Notes under the pieces: generated by a model | Told to the model about the DNA's origin: nothing | The model's database searches: none | Seen by the model: the letters and a program-made list of their open reading frames with translations, nothing else | Program-made: the position numbers and the translations under genes | Assembly (NCBI GenBank): GCA_006538405.1 | Contig: BJKQ01000004.1 | Span: forward strand, 2,418,001-2,482,000 | Direction of reading: 5' to 3' | Origin: Hansfordia pulvinata | Taxonomy: Eukaryota; Ascomycota; Sordariomycetes; Xylariales | Length of the DNA stretch: 64,000 bases | Part shown: positions 1 through 12,706 of the stretch, piece by piece | Layout: every line of letters starts with the position of its first letter | Numbering within the stretch: position 1 is the stretch's first letter

Positions 1-1040
1 CCTGGGCGTGCTTCGAGTGGGGGACAAGGGGACTTGACGACTTTGGAAGGGTACTTGGGCTCGAGGTCCTCGTATCTACCTCTCGTGGCCTCGTCATGTA
101 TCTGTGGATCTGGAATGCCGGGACTGGGATTGGGATTGGGACCGGGCCGGGTACAGGCAGGTAGGCAGGCAGGCAGGCAGGCAGGCAGATGGACGGAGGA
201 CAGGCAGACAGGGACAGGCAGGTCGACCCAGACTGGACCAGACTGGACCAGAGCAGGGTAGAGCATAGGTAGCGTGGGAGAGAGAGAGAGAGAGAGAGAG
301 AAGATACACACACACACACACACACACACGGAGAGGGAGACGGAGAGAGACAGAGAGAGAGAGAGAGAGAGAATCCGGGCGCCACCCCCCCCCCCCCCCC
401 CATCATACCAAAGGTAGAGAGGTATGTAGGTCGGGTACGCAAGGTGTCGATGTATGTAGGGTAGGAGGTACGTAGGTAGGTGGAAATGTCCGGAGGGCAC
501 GTTCGTACCTGCCTACCACGCAGCTACACCTTGCTTGGTACCGTACCTTAGGTAGACTTACCTTACCTACCACCTTGCCGACCAGACTTGACTTGGGTTG
601 GGCTGGGCTGATCCGGCTCAGATGGCGAAGATCAGACCGTTCGGGGGTTTTCCCCCATAGCGTACTTTATTACCATCCGCCTACTCGTGCCCTGCGCTCC
701 ACTCCGCCTTTGAATATATATTCCCACGCGCCCCTCCACGCCTCGCACTCGATCATCATCACCAAAGGCGTACCTGCTCGCTGTTTGCTTTCTTCCAACC
801 TCAGATCTCCCAGAGTCGTCCTGATATCCCGAGCTGTGAGCCAGTTCCGGGCCTCCTCTCTACTTCTCTACAGACACACACCATTCCGCCCTCGTTGTCA
901 AGGCTCTCTTGCCTCCCCCAAGCCCTTAGACCTACTACATCTATACACATTCACAAACACAGATCGCAATCCCGGATTGCTTGTGTATTGTGTTCGGTAC
1001 TGAGCAGCCTCCCAGCGCCCTGCATTTGTCACAGTCCGCC
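1..1040. other. Microsatellite-rich region upstream of the first gene
   Basis: No protein-coding gene is supported here. The first 600 bases hold simple repeats and short TAGGTA/TACCTA words (about 421-570). From about 650 to 1040 the strand is pyrimidine-rich with short CT and CA tracts, as is common in promoters and 5' leaders of filamentous fungi, and probably includes the promoter and leader of the gene starting at 1041. Open frames in this stretch are low-complexity and match no family I know. Confidence 0.6.
156..401. repeat. Cluster of microsatellites and a C homopolymer
   Basis: A GGCA tetranucleotide repeat lies at about 156-186, an AG repeat at about 278-300, an AC repeat at 305-329, a second AG repeat at about 350-372, and a run of 17 C at 385-401. 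Such tracts are slippage-prone, and their exact lengths are uncertain in an assembly that shows homopolymer errors elsewhere. Confidence 0.9.
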
Positions 1041-2940
1041 ATGCAGTCCACGCAGGCTTATATGGGCTCGAGCCCATCCCACATGGCCATTGACCCCAGA
1101 CTCTCTACCGCGACGTGCTCAGAGGCGACTCCAGCCACGACTTCTTTCGATTCTCAAGACTTGGGCATCTACACCACGGTGAGCTTAGACGCGGCCCCCG
1201 AGCTGCCGCCCATTCGAGTGAGGCACCCAGGACTCACGCTTTCCCAGTGCCCCCCTTACCACCACGGCTACGCCGTTTCTGCCTATGAAGGCAACATCCC
1301 CACGCCCGCCTCATCCGTTTCCTCGCCGCCGCTCTCAGACTCGCCTGTCCACATGATGCGAAACTATACACAGCAAGAGCCGCAGCACCAACCACAACCG
1401 CACACAGGCGCCATGAACGAGTGGACTCAGTACCCAAGCATGAGCATTCGCGCCTCCCAGCCCGCTTCCCCCATGCCGATGCAGCAGCCTTCCCCGAGTT
1501 CATGCCGGCCCCGTCCCTGCAGTCCAGGCACTCTCCCGAGACGTCTCATCACGTCGTTCCCAAGTCCCAGTGGGGCTGGCCTCAAGACCACGAAAGCGTC
1601 TCTCCGACCATGGGCCACGCTCCCCTGGGCTACTCTGTCCCTGTGGCTGACCACGGCGTTCAACCTAGCCACCAAATGTTCGGTGGTCAGATGATGAGCG
1701 CCAGCTACCCCCAAAATCTGCCCCCCAACCAGTCGCATCCGCATGCCCCGCATATGGCACCGGTGCGCCCACCCCATGACCTTCGAGACCTTGGTCCTAC
1801 GCCGGACGGTAGCTTCCAGTACGCCTTCCAGCCCATGCAGGCAAGCCCGACTCCCATGGTAGAGCCCGCGGGAGTGGCCGGTCCAAGGCGCGCCCCCGGA
1901 ACAGCGGGAAGTCCATGGGGACCGGGACGAGGAAGCCCCCGAGGTCTAAGCAGGCGGGAAACAAGGGCCTTGCGCGGAAGCCCGCCGCCAAAAAGGGGAA
2001 GCAGGCTGAGCAGCCTTCGTCCGAGGACGAGGATGAAGCGGAGACCATGGAGGAGGACGCCATCAAAGAGGAGAAAGGAGGCAAGGACCCTCTTGCCGAC
2101 CTGGCTCCAGAGGACTGGATCAAGCTGACCGACGACTGCCCCGAAGAAAGGGCACTGGTTCTCCGACTGAGGTACAAGAATCGCGGCTCGGGCGGCACAA
2201 ACATGTGGGACTGCATCAAGAGGGATCATCATGAGTTGACCGGGGAGCTTGCCGACGGGGCTTGCTTGCAGATGCGGCTCAGTCGTGCCATCTCCGACTA
2301 TGGCATTTGGCCCGAATCGGAGGTAAGTTTCGTGCGGCCCTGTGCAGTTTCGATGCTTTTCACTGTTCCCGTCATTCTTGGTCTTCCCTTTGCTCTCCAT
2401 TACTAAGCGATTGTCCAGGAAGAAGCATTGAAATATGCCTATGAGAAAGATGAACAGGAACAATCTCAGCGAATCATGAAGAGGATGGAGGAATACGGAG
2501 GCCGCAAGATCTGGAAGTGGAACGTCACACAAATCGCGACCAAGGCTGTCGAACTGGGCCTTGAGGAGCGATACACAGACACCTACAAGGTCTGCAGACG
2601 TACGAAGAAGGCCGAGAAGCGGAACAAGGGCGGCAAAGGCGGCGCCGCCGCCGCCGCTGCCCAGGCGAAACCTCCCCGGCCCACCACGAAGGTCAATGGG
2701 ACCGTGAGTCCCATGACCCGCGAGATTCGCGACGGCATTGCCGCTCGGGTCGAGAGCTACCAGTTCCAGGCGCCTGAGGCCGACGCGGCGGACGTTTCCA
2801 GTGGCTTCGTCCATGCCAGCATCAAACCCGAGGAGTCTTACGCTCCCCACTGCGACCAGTATCCCCATCTTCACGACGACCGCCACGCCTACGAGGCCGG
2901 CCCAAGCCAGAGCCAACACCCTATGCCTCGATACGATTAG
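1041..2940 (+). CDS. Unrecognised protein with a charged, conserved-looking C-terminal domain
   Basis: I do not recognise this family. The ATG at 1041 opens a Pro/Ser/Gln/His-rich N-terminal half, as in many fungal nuclear regulators. A basic stretch (PRSKQAGNKGLARKPAAKKG) follows, then an acidic stretch, then a compact domain beginning LTDDCPEERALVLRLRYKNR and continuing through GYGIW-like and KIWKWNV segments to a basic KVCRRTKKAEKR tail. A clear intron lies at 2323-2418 (GTAAGT, TACTAAG, CAG, phase 0). A second candidate at 1179-1247 (GTGAGC to CCCAG, 69 nt) keeps frame, so it may be retained or spliced. Frame changes at the C4 run 1492-1495 and the C3 run 1865-1867 are each repaired by one extra C and are probably assembly errors. 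The inferred length is about 601 residues, or 578 with the optional intron. A DNA-binding or chromatin role is only a guess from composition. Confidence 0.75.
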
Positions 2941-5900
2941 CTCCTGAAACCTTCTAAGGATACACAAAAAAAAGAGAAAAGAACGATAAAGCGCACGGAT
3001 TCCGAGATACCCCCTTTTCGTCTTCAACACTTCAACACCAAAGCATGTCGGCTGGCGCTTTCCCACAATAGCCTGACTTATGTCTTTCGTTCTCTGCCAC
3101 GACTATTGGCACCACGTATTTTCCCCTGACATATTTCCGACAAACTTTTCGATCACATTCTATACGGACTCGAGGTCCTGGCAGATATCTGGATTCGCTG
3201 GAGTTTTGTTTCTATTTTGCATTTTGTTTTCTATTTCATGACGGTTTGCAGAGCCAGGGTGGGGTGGCTCTAAGAGGGTGTGCGATAGACAGGATGAAGT
3301 CCAACCTCACGGTACACTTGAGAGGTTCCATTGGGATATTCATGAATCCAGAAAGCCTTTCCTTTGGGGCGCGAGGAAGCGGATTAAAGAATGAGGGAGA
3401 GCAAATCTACAGGCGCAGGGCTCGTTCTTTTTTCGTGTTCACTTTTATTCATCTACTACCTAAGGCATAAATCAAGCCTCAAGCACATGTAAGGCACGGA
3501 TACGTCTTAGAGCGGGTTTCCGCAAGCCCATATTCACTACAGCGGCTCGGATATAACAAAGAAAGAAAGCCTTTTGCATTCTATGATTGAGCTTTGCGGA
3601 TATGTGTGTTGACAGTATCATGGCCTATGGGAACGCCCAGCAGCCCGAGCCCTCTTCCACCCCTCCAACTATCACAGCAGATGCGCAACTTTGCAGAGAA
3701 TCATCGCACATCTGAAATGCCTCCGCCCTGTCAGCAAAAATGGCACCACGGCGTCGACATGTCAACATGGCTACCCGTGCATCTGTGTCTGGTGCACATG
3801 GTGGAGGGGACGTGTAGAACACAGCTAGGTAGGTTACCCGTAGCCTACCTGACAGGCTACAGGTACCAAGTCAGGCTGGGTTGGGTAGGTAGTGCAGGAC
3901 GACTACCGTCAGCGGGTGGGAGAGGACCTGAGTCAGGGGTTAATGACGAAAGCCTCGCCCCGGAAGAGGTATCGTGATCGTACCTGTGGACGACGGACGA
4001 CGACAAGCGCGAGGGGAAGGGGAGGAGAAGCAGGATGCATGTGGAGGGCAAGAGGGCCAAGGCGGAGGCCCTGGCTCTGTTCTACGAGTACGTACTGACT
4101 GCCCGGGCTTGCACCCTGGACCATACGACCTACTGGTTACATGTGGTACTGGTATCTCGACCCGCCCCGGCGAGGGATCGAAGAAGACGTCCCCCTCCCG
4201 TCCTCTCTGTCCTCCACTTCCCTCCAGTACGTCGCTCAAGCGGCCTACATACCGTAGATTGTGGCCAACCAGGGAGGACAAGTCGTCCCCGGGAGTCTCC
4301 GGGGGGGGGCTTCAATGGATGTACGAAGAAGGAGCTCACACGAGACAGGGCCGCCGCCGTGGGGGCGGACGAGAGCAAAGTGCGGCAAAAGGCCCCGGCA
4401 CCAAAGCCGTTCTGTATCCGTCCACATGCCCATCTCGCCCCCCCCCCCCCCTTTCCCAGTCCAGTCTCTAGAATACCTACCGACGCCACGACGAGTGATC
4501 GTACTACCTCACCTCAGAGGCTACTGTAGGTACTACCTAGCTCGGCACGGTAGGCCCCTCTCTTCACCCCACCCCCCCACGCTCGTCAGCATGCCACTCG
4601 GGCCGTTGGAGAGGGAGGGAGGGAGTGAGGGAGGGAAGGGCGGCGTCTGACGAGTTGTCGACTGCCGAGTGGTTTCTGTCTTGTAAGCGCCTGCGCCTAC
4701 ACTAGAAACTCACGAGTCGGAACCCGTGGTGGGTGCGTGTGTGGGTATGGGTGTGTCACGCCGGTGTCAGACAGACAGACAGCCGCGCCATGCCACGGCC
4801 AGTGCGGCCTCGCCCCGTAGCGCTCGGCAGAGCACTCGTCAAGCGGGAGGATGGGGGTGGCGCTGGTGGCACTCCTCAGGCGCCGCTCGACAGGGGACTC
4901 GGCAGAAGAGGCTGCTTCGGTCCTACAAGGCGGGAAGGTAATGAGAGAGAGGGGGGGCCCGACACTCGCCTCACGAATGCCGAGGGGAAGAGGAAGAGAA
5001 GGGAGACAGACCCTCGCCCCGACTAACTCGCCACCTCCCCCACCCACCCCCGTGGCAGGCGGCTGATTTCTGACCGGGAGGCTTTCCTCCTTCTGCTATC
5101 GCTGCTGCTAAGGCAAACCGCGTCTCCCCGGTCAGAACGCTCGAGCGCCCTGGATCCCAGGTTCTGCTGATCTCGGCGTCCTTGACCGAGCCCTTCCTTC
5201 CTGGGTCATCCTCTCTTGCCTCTCTGCACGCGCGCGCGGGATTAGACAAGACATGAAGCAGGAAAAAAAATAAGGGGGTCATTGGCCCCCGGTCCGGCGA
5301 ATAAGGACGGGCCCGACGGGACGGCTCGCGCGAAGAAACTAGCGCTGATAGATCGTTTGCTCGGCGTGTGCCTCTGGCTTCTACCATCATCGGCACGTAC
5401 GAGTACACCCTCCACCCCTCCCCCTCTTCGCTTTTCCCGTTCCGTCGTTCCCAATCTCCTCATCCATCTCTTCCCTCTCCCCCCGGTCGGTTCCATGCTA
5501 AACTACGCGCGTACCTACCTAGGTAGTCAGCCCCCCAGCCCGCCCTGCGCAGGACACGCCACGAGTGCGTGCAGAAGTGGACAAAAGCCGGCCAACGGTG
5601 GACGATCGGATATAGAGAGAGGAGAGTGATGATCCAGTGGGCGGCCGAGCGAGTCGGATCGAGGCTAGAGGGGAGGGGGGGCTTACAAGGGGGCCCGTCA
5701 CACGAGAAACGGGCTTGCATCGGGCCGGCGCTTAGACGACTCGCCAGCGAGCGGTCAGCTCACTGCTGCTACAATACAACTAAGATCGCGGGTCTACTCC
5801 GGAGAGGGGTTAAGCAGGTTAGTTGGTGTGAGCTGGCGAGGTTCGATCGAGTCCTTTTTTTCCTCGGGAGGGACCAGATGCTATCAGGCAGAGATCAGCC

Positions 5901-6635
5901 TCGCCCTCTCCCCATCGCCCACCCTCTTCCCCTCCCCCCCCTTCAGCACACACGGCTCGCCGTGGCAGGGTTCCCTGCGTTCCATGCTCCTGCGTTGCTC
6001 GTGGGTGTCAGGGAAAGGGGAACATCTGGCTTGGCTTGGACTGGCCTGGCCTGGCCTGGCCGGGGTTGGTCTTCCCCCCAACTTCTGTGCATGGAACGGT
6101 CACACAAGGGGTTTTCCTGGGGGAGGGGGGTGGCCATGGATGTTTACGAGGGCGAATGACGGCGCTTTTCATGACGGGCGAATCATCATCCTCGACATAA
6201 TTCGATGGGTCCGGCAAGGCATATGAGTAAAGCAGGACATAGCAGGACAGGGGCGGCGGGGTAGGTGACGAGAGTGTACATCCGCCTGTCTGCTAGGTTC
6301 ATCCTCTCTCATGGTAGAGAGTGAGAGAGGGCGGGTGAAGACAAGGGGAGGAGGAGGAGGAGGAGGAGGAGTCGAGATTGCCACCTGACTTACGGCGTAT
6401 GCGGGCAGACTCGCCGGTTTCCCAAACGGGCAGTAGGCAGGTGATAGGTAGGGTCAGGCCCGGGACGCAATCATTCTCGCCTCGTTTCTCTCTTCTATCT
6501 CTCGCCTTCATATGGGAGGGCCGATGACGCCACGCAGGGCGGCTTGCCGCTGCTGATGCTGCCGCTTTCGGCCTCTTGCTCCTTCGCTTAGGCGCCGCTA
6601 AGGAGATTGGAACCACAGCGCTGGGAATTAGACCA

Positions 6636-6645
6636 GACACACACA

Positions 6646-6685
<40 letters not shown>
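6636..6685. repeat. (AC)n followed by (AG)n microsatellite
   Basis: An uninterrupted AC dinucleotide tract (about 6636-6663) runs directly into an AG tract (about 6663-6685). Confidence 0.9.
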
Positions 6686-7030
6686 TAGACAAGAGAGAGG
6701 AAGAAAGGAAAAAGCGACCCACGCACAGAAGAGTACACCCGAGAGTCGCGAGTACCGCCGACCCTCGTCCCCGGATGTACCGTCGCCCGGCTCGCCATGT
6801 ACATAGTGTGGCGGGCGTTGGGCGGGAAAAAGAGGCGGGGATGGGGGAGGACAGGGAAGCTGGCTACTGGATCGTGCGTTTCTGGTGTTCTCGGAACACC
6901 ACCACCACCACCAGCCATGCTTCCCTGCACAGTCACCCGAGGGCCTCGCCGGTTTCCCAGGAGGAGGGACAAGACTGCAGGCCCGAACGGGAGAAAGGGG
7001 GCAGAGGTTGGGCCGCACGGAACTCGCCCC

Positions 7031-7048
7031 GGGGGGGGGGGGGGGGGG
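7031..7048. repeat. Homopolymer of 18 G
   Basis: A run of 18 G in otherwise non-coding sequence. The true length is uncertain because shorter C/G runs in this assembly appear to have lost bases. Confidence 0.85.
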
Positions 7049-9218
7049 ACAACGACTGACGCGTACGCGCAGGCGTCCGGGCTTTGTTTCTTGAGGAGAA
7101 AAGGTGGCGCGGATGTGCGTGCGTGTCCCTCCCCCCTTTTTCGTTCTCCCGTGCCGCCGCCGCCGCCGCCGCCGCCCGACTGGCTTCTCATGAACTCAAC
7201 AGATGCTTCGGGCCAGTTGCATGGCACTTTCCGAACCGCTGCTACGGCGAGATTTACGGCGAGGCCGTCGACGCTTCCACCCGCTCTGAGGAAGCTTGCG
7301 AAACAGCTCAGAGGCGGGTCAACCGCTCTAGGCTGTGCTTTCTCAGTTTGACGTGTCAGATCGATACACAACATCTGTCCGGATACCCGTCCATGCAAGA
7401 GATTTCATGGCGGTCAGACGGCGACCGCCGACAAGGCGGAATTGCGGCCGGCCTCCAATGGGGGCGGGCTGTTGGTTCGTCATGGCTTTGGGGAGAAGGG
7501 TGGGTTCGGGCAGTGACACGGCCTCTAGATCGCCTGGTCCCAGCACGATCGCGGCAAGCCGGGGCGACAAGGCTGCCCCGGCTGGCCGCCGTTCTCTGAG
7601 ACACCCAATGAGAACTCGACGATGGCTGCTCTCGCCTTGGCCGGCCGTGTGGAGGGATCTGGGAAGATGGGATGCGTGTAGGGTCATAGCGGGGGGGCAG
7701 GCACGCGGAGGGAGGCTTGTGAGTCTCTTGACCCTGGCTCCTTGACTTGGTATCGTATGATGCCCGGCAACTTCCAGGGGGGAGGACCTCGAGGAGGAGG
7801 AAGATGGATGGGGGGCTCGCTCTCGATGCGGGCGGAGACGAAGCAGCGCTCGACCCGGGGGTCCTGGTCCTGCTGCACACCAGAGACGAACGACGTATCG
7901 AGCCGCTCGCAGTCTCGCCTTGCGCCAGCCAACGGCGACCGACGGGCTTTCATGGCCCGCAAGGGGCAGCCAGTGTCCCGGCGTCGGCTTTGTGCGTCTA
8001 CACTTCGCCCTGTCGGGGCGCATCGCGCTGGTGGCTCTCTGGGGGCAACTCTTGCGAAGATGTGGGCAGTTTGGATGGACTCTCGGGACTCGGGAGTCTC
8101 AGGGGTCCGAACGGATGATGGGGTGACATGCTGCACAAGGGCCTGTAGTTCTCTAGTTTCCGACTCGGCCTGAACGTCGGCCTCTTCCACTCTAATAAAT
8201 AAAGACTCAAACTGGCACAACAGTCTTTTAAGGCTCAGGCACGGGATCATGGAGACCTCGGACTCGCACACTGAGATCACACCGAGTCATGTGGATGCTC
8301 GGAGATCTTGAGGCCTTGCGACCTTCCCCTCTGCATACTGGGGGTTGAATCGTTACGGTCGACCGCCCTTAACTCACTCTTGAAGTGTTTGAAAGGCCGT
8401 TCAGACATCTGAGAAGAGAAAGAGAGAGATTGGGGAAGGCAGGGAGGCAGACTGGCGTTTGTCTAATCCGAAAACAGGGAAAGAAGAAAAGAAGTGAAGA
8501 GAAAAGAAAAAATGGACAAGAACAGAAAAGAAAGAGAGAAAGAGAGAGAGAGAGAGAGATGAAGAAAAGAGTTCCAGATGGATCCTTAATTTGTCAAGTG
8601 CAGATTTGCTCAAGACATCAATACTCAAAGTATATAGGAATCGACGTTGTCATCACTTCGCTTGCCTGTTTTCGGGACGTGTCGCGCCGTGACGAGGCTG
8701 TGACCTGGCACTCACTAGGCGGGTCACCGTCACAAAACGGAGCAGCTCGACGTCTCGATTCATGACGCCGTAGCGCTCGCTCTACGAGTACCTAACAGTG
8801 CTAATCTACATCGGAGACAGCGGTGCCGGGATCCGCGCCAATCCAAATAGGGAAAGGCAGAAACGGTATCATCGACCGATTCCTGCCCGGACGGAGTGGG
8901 AGCCGTGGGAGCCCACCGTCCGCGCTCGACGTTTACTTGGGCCACCGAACCTCCCGTGATGACAACATCGCCACTTGGATTCGCTGCCGTCCGTCCGTCC
9001 GTCAGCCACGCCGCCGCCGCCGCCCCCCTTTCTCTTCGCGCTCCCGGCTCCGACTGGCGACCCCCGACCGCGCGAGCCCGGCATCGACCGCACCGACCTT
9101 TCTCCCCGACACACCGCCCTCGTTGCCCCCCCCGAAACCCCGAACCTCCGCCGTCCGCCTCCGTCTCCGCTGCCACATCCCTATGCATTCCCGCGCTTCC
9201 CTCCGCCTCCGCGGGTGA

Positions 9219-12200
9219 ATGCCTTTGTCCGGCATGGCCGGCCGCTGCGCCCCGGGCCCTGCCCCGCGCCGGCTCTCGGCCTCGCGATGCCTGACCGGTG
9301 GCCTCGCCGCCCGGCTGTCCCCGGCCCTCGCCCTGCTGCCATGGCTGCTGCTGCTGGTGCTGCTGTCCCCGGCCTGCGCCATGACGCCGGCCCGCATGGC
9401 CGAGCTGCGTCACGACACGGTCGCCATGTTCTACCACGGCTTCGCCAACTACATGGGCATTGCCTTTCCCGAAGACGAGGTAAGATGCGCGCCCTACGCC
9501 CTGCACTCTGCACCCTGCTGCAGACCCGCCCGCCCGCCTGCCTGCCTGCGCCTGCGCCTGCGAGCTCCGCCCTGACCGTCCTGAACACACCTCCAGCTCC
9601 GCCCCGTGTCCTGCACGCCCTTGACCCGCGACCCGCTCAACCCGAGAAACCACGAGCTCAACGACGTGCTGGGCAACTACTCCCTGACCCTCATCGACAG
9701 CCTGTCCACGCTGGCCATCCTCGCCTCCGCCCCTCCGATGCCAACAACACCGGCCCCGCCGCCCTCGCCGACTTCCAGAACGGCATTGCCGCCCTCGTCG
9801 CCCAGTACGGCGACGGCTCCCCGGGCCCCAAGGGCCGCGGCCTCCGGGCCGCGGCTTCGATGTCGATAGCAAGGTCCAGGTCTTCGAGACCGTCATCCGG
9901 GGCGTCGGAGGCCTGCTCAGCGCCCACCTCTTTGCCGTCGGCGACCTGCCCATCAACGGCTACCATCCGCCAGCCCGCGACGACGACCTCGGCCGCGAAC
10001 CGGACCCCATCGCGTGGCCCAATGGCTTCAGGTACGACGGCCAGCTGCTCCGCCTCGCCCTCGACCTGGCCCAGCGCCTGCTGCCGGCTTTCTACACCAT
10101 GACCGGCATGCCCTACCCCCGCGTCAACCTGCGCCACGGCATCCCCTTCTACTGGCGGTCTCCCCTCCACGACAACGAGGATGCCGACCCCGACGTCGCA
10201 GAGGGCCCCGCCGAAATCACCGAAACCTGCAGCGCCGGTGCTGGGAGTCTGGTCCTCGAGTTCTCCGTCCTCAGCCGCCTGACTGGCGACCCCAGATTCG
10301 AACAGGCCGCCAAGCGCGCCTTCTGGGCCGTGTGGTCCAGGCGGAGCAACATCGGCCTCATCGGCGCCGGCGTCGATGCCGAAGAGGGACACTGGATCGG
10401 CGGCTTCTCCGGCATCGGCGCAGGCATAGACAGCTTCTTCGAGTACGCCCTCAAGACGCACATCCTCCTGTCTGGCCACGACCTTCCCAACCGTACTATG
10501 CCTGCGAGGGACCCTGCCAATGCGTGGCTTGACCCCAACGAGATCTACGTGCCGCTGTCCGACCAGGACAACTCCCCGGAGACCTTCTTGCAGGCCTGGC
10601 ACCACGCACATGCCTCCATCAAGAGGCATCTCTACACCGGCAGCCACCATCCCCACTACATCAACGTCCACGTCACGACCGGGTCTCCCCAGGCCTACTG
10701 GATCGACAGCCTCGGCGCCTACTACTCGGGCCTCTTGACTCTCGCTGGCGAGCTGGACGAGGCAATCGAGACGCATCTCCTCTACACGGCTCTCTGGACT
10801 CGCTATTCGGCCTTGCCGGAGCGGTGGTCCGTTCGCGACGGCACGATCGAGGGCGGGCTCGGCTGGTGGCCTGGCCGGCCCGAGTTCATCGAATCCACGT
10901 ACCATCTCTACCGCGCCTCCAAGGACCCTTGGTACCTCTACGTCGGCGAGATGGTACTAAGGGACATCACGAGGCGATGCAAGACGGCTTGTGGGTGGTC
11001 TGGCCTGCAAGACGTGCGTACCGGCGAGAAGAGCGACCGAATGGAGAGCTTCTTCCTTGGAGAGACGGCCAAGTACCTGTATCTTCTTTACGACACGAAC
11101 CACCCCCTCAACAAGCTGGACGCCGCATACGTCTTCACGACAGAGGGACACCCACTGATCCTCCCGCGCAAGTCGTCTGCGAAGAAGTCTATGCGGCAAA
11201 CCTCGCCCACTCAGGAGGTTGCGACCTACTACGACCCGCACTTCACCAACTCCTGCCCCAATCCGCCGAACCTGCCCCCTCTGACAGGATCTGCCACCGC
11301 GGCACGGTCAGACTTGTACAACGCTGCGAAGCTGATCCGGCTGCATCAAATACCCAACATCCACAGTGGTGCCAGCAGTCCTGTCCAGCTGCTGTCAGGC
11401 GAAGATCAGACACAGACACTCGACGCCGCCCGCAACAACCATACCAAGTTCCCGTGGACTCTCCCGTCGTCCATGCTCCCAGCGGACGGCACCTGCGTCA
11501 TGTCCAAGCAGGCTGTATCGACTGTCATAGAATTCCCGTCCAAGTCCCAGCAAACAGTGGGCAACACCCTGAGTCAGCTCTTCGGCGGCCAAAACGTCTT
11601 TCGTACGGGGAGCGAAGGCGTCGTCATCAACAGCCTGTCTGGCTTGAGGATGGCCATGACAGTAGAGGAACCGCCAGAGTACGAGGAGCGGGGCTGGCGG
11701 ATCACCGGCCTGGGGACCTTGCCCCTGGGCCGAGACGAGAAGGTTTACGTGGGACGAGACGTGCTTGCCGACATCGCGGACCCCCTTTTCCACCGGGTTC
11801 GAGATGCCGTGCTCGCCGACATTGTCCTGCAAACCGAGATCACGCCTGCCCCTATGACGCAGCAGAAGAACGCGTCGACAGAGGAGCCCGAGCCCGAGCC
11901 GTCTGCAGAGCCGCAGAGGACCGTGGGCGCCTCCCCAGAGAGCGACGAGAGCCTAGGCCACACGAGCCTGTTCAGCTCGCTTCTACAGCAGCTCACGTCG
12001 GCCCTGCGCGAGCCCGCAGCAACCTTCAGCCCCGAGCCCGTCCCCAGCGCCGAGTACAGCTACCGCGAGGTGCCCGGCATCACGCCCGTGGGCATCGGCG
12101 CTGCGCCGCTCCCGGACGCCCGCGAGGCCCCTGCCCTGCACGCCCTCGAGGGGGCTTCCCACCCGGAGACGCTCCCCTGGCGCAGCGTGTACGCGGCGGG

Positions 12201-12706
12201 CGACGCGTGCGGCGGTCGGCTGCCCAACGCGGCGTCGCGCGAGCACCAGGTCATCGTCATGCGCCGCGGCGGCTGCTCTTTCTCCGACAAGCTCGCCAAC
12301 GTGCCCCCTTCGTCGCCCACCGCAGCACCCTGCAGCTCGTCATCGTCGTGTCTGACGACGACCACGACGCCAGGGCGTCGGCTGACTCCGCTGCGAAGGG
12401 AGCGGAGAAGACCCACGAAGACAATGACGGCTCCTACCAGCCCGTCGTAGCAGCAGCAGACGAGGAAGGGGGTGATGGGGGAGACGATATCACGGAAGAG
12501 GCGGAGATGTCCCTGGTGCGCCCGCTGCTCGACGAGGAGCAGCGCACCCCCTCGGGCATCCTGCGGCCCCGCCCGATTCCCATGGTCATGGTCGGCGGGG
12601 GGACGCCATGTACCAGGCGCTTGCGAGCGCCCGCGGCCTCGGGCTGCGCCGCCGGTACCACGTCGAAAGCCAGGGGCTCAAGATTGGCAACCTGGTTGTG
12701 CTGTGA
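9219..12706 (+). CDS. EDEM/Htm1-type alpha-1,2-mannosidase (GH47) with C-terminal PA-like region
   Basis: This is a glycosyl hydrolase family 47 protein of the EDEM/Mnl group, which trims mannose on misfolded glycoproteins in the ER and marks them for degradation. The ATG at 9219 precedes a hydrophobic signal (LLPWLLLLVLLSPACA). GH47 motifs follow in order: FYHGFANYMGIAFPEDE, NDVLGNYSLTLIDSLSTLA, YPRVNLRHG, GAGSLVLEFSVLSRLTGD, IGGFSGIGAGIDSFFEY, FIESTYHLYRASKDPWYLYV, ESFFLGETAKYLYLL and FTTEGHP. The C-terminal part (residues about 950-1110, with RRGGCSFSDKLANV) resembles the protease-associated domain found in EDEM3-like enzymes. The intron is 9480-9596 (GTAAGA...CTCCAG, phase 0). Four frame changes lie at short C or G runs: 9730-9733, 9849-9850, 12304-12308 and 12597-12602. 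Each is repaired by one base. The inferred length is about 1124 residues, with the stop at 12704-12706. The breaks look like assembly errors because the reading is conserved on both sides of each. Confidence 0.93.

Larger units (their letters stand above)
2941..9218. other. 6.3 kb intergenic region without a supported gene
   Basis: Many overlapping open frames exist on both strands, but all are low in complexity, biased by GC-rich sequence, and show no recognisable domain or consistent exon pattern. The stretch contains short TACCTACC/GGTAGGTA words (about 3824-3895, 4485-4545, 5508-5525), a TGGCC tandem repeat near 6040-6062, a GGA repeat near 6345-6372, microsatellites at 6636-6685 and a long G run at 7031-7048. 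The last 400 bases, with CCGTCCGT and C-rich tracts, are probably the promoter and leader of the mannosidase gene. Confidence 0.6.

Noticed and set aside
156..401. Tandem repeats as a CRISPR array or telomere
   Set aside because: The units are 1-4 bases with no spacers, and they do not match the TTAGGG telomere unit.
1705..3066. Minus-strand frame of 453 codons opposite the first gene
   Set aside because: It is a shadow frame. The plus strand has an intron with TACTAAG and a conserved-looking domain; the minus frame has no domain and reads as Leu/Gly-rich low complexity.
7684..8280. Minus-strand frame of 198 codons in the 6.3 kb gap
   Set aside because: No domain, no intron pattern, and similar-length frames overlap it on the plus strand.
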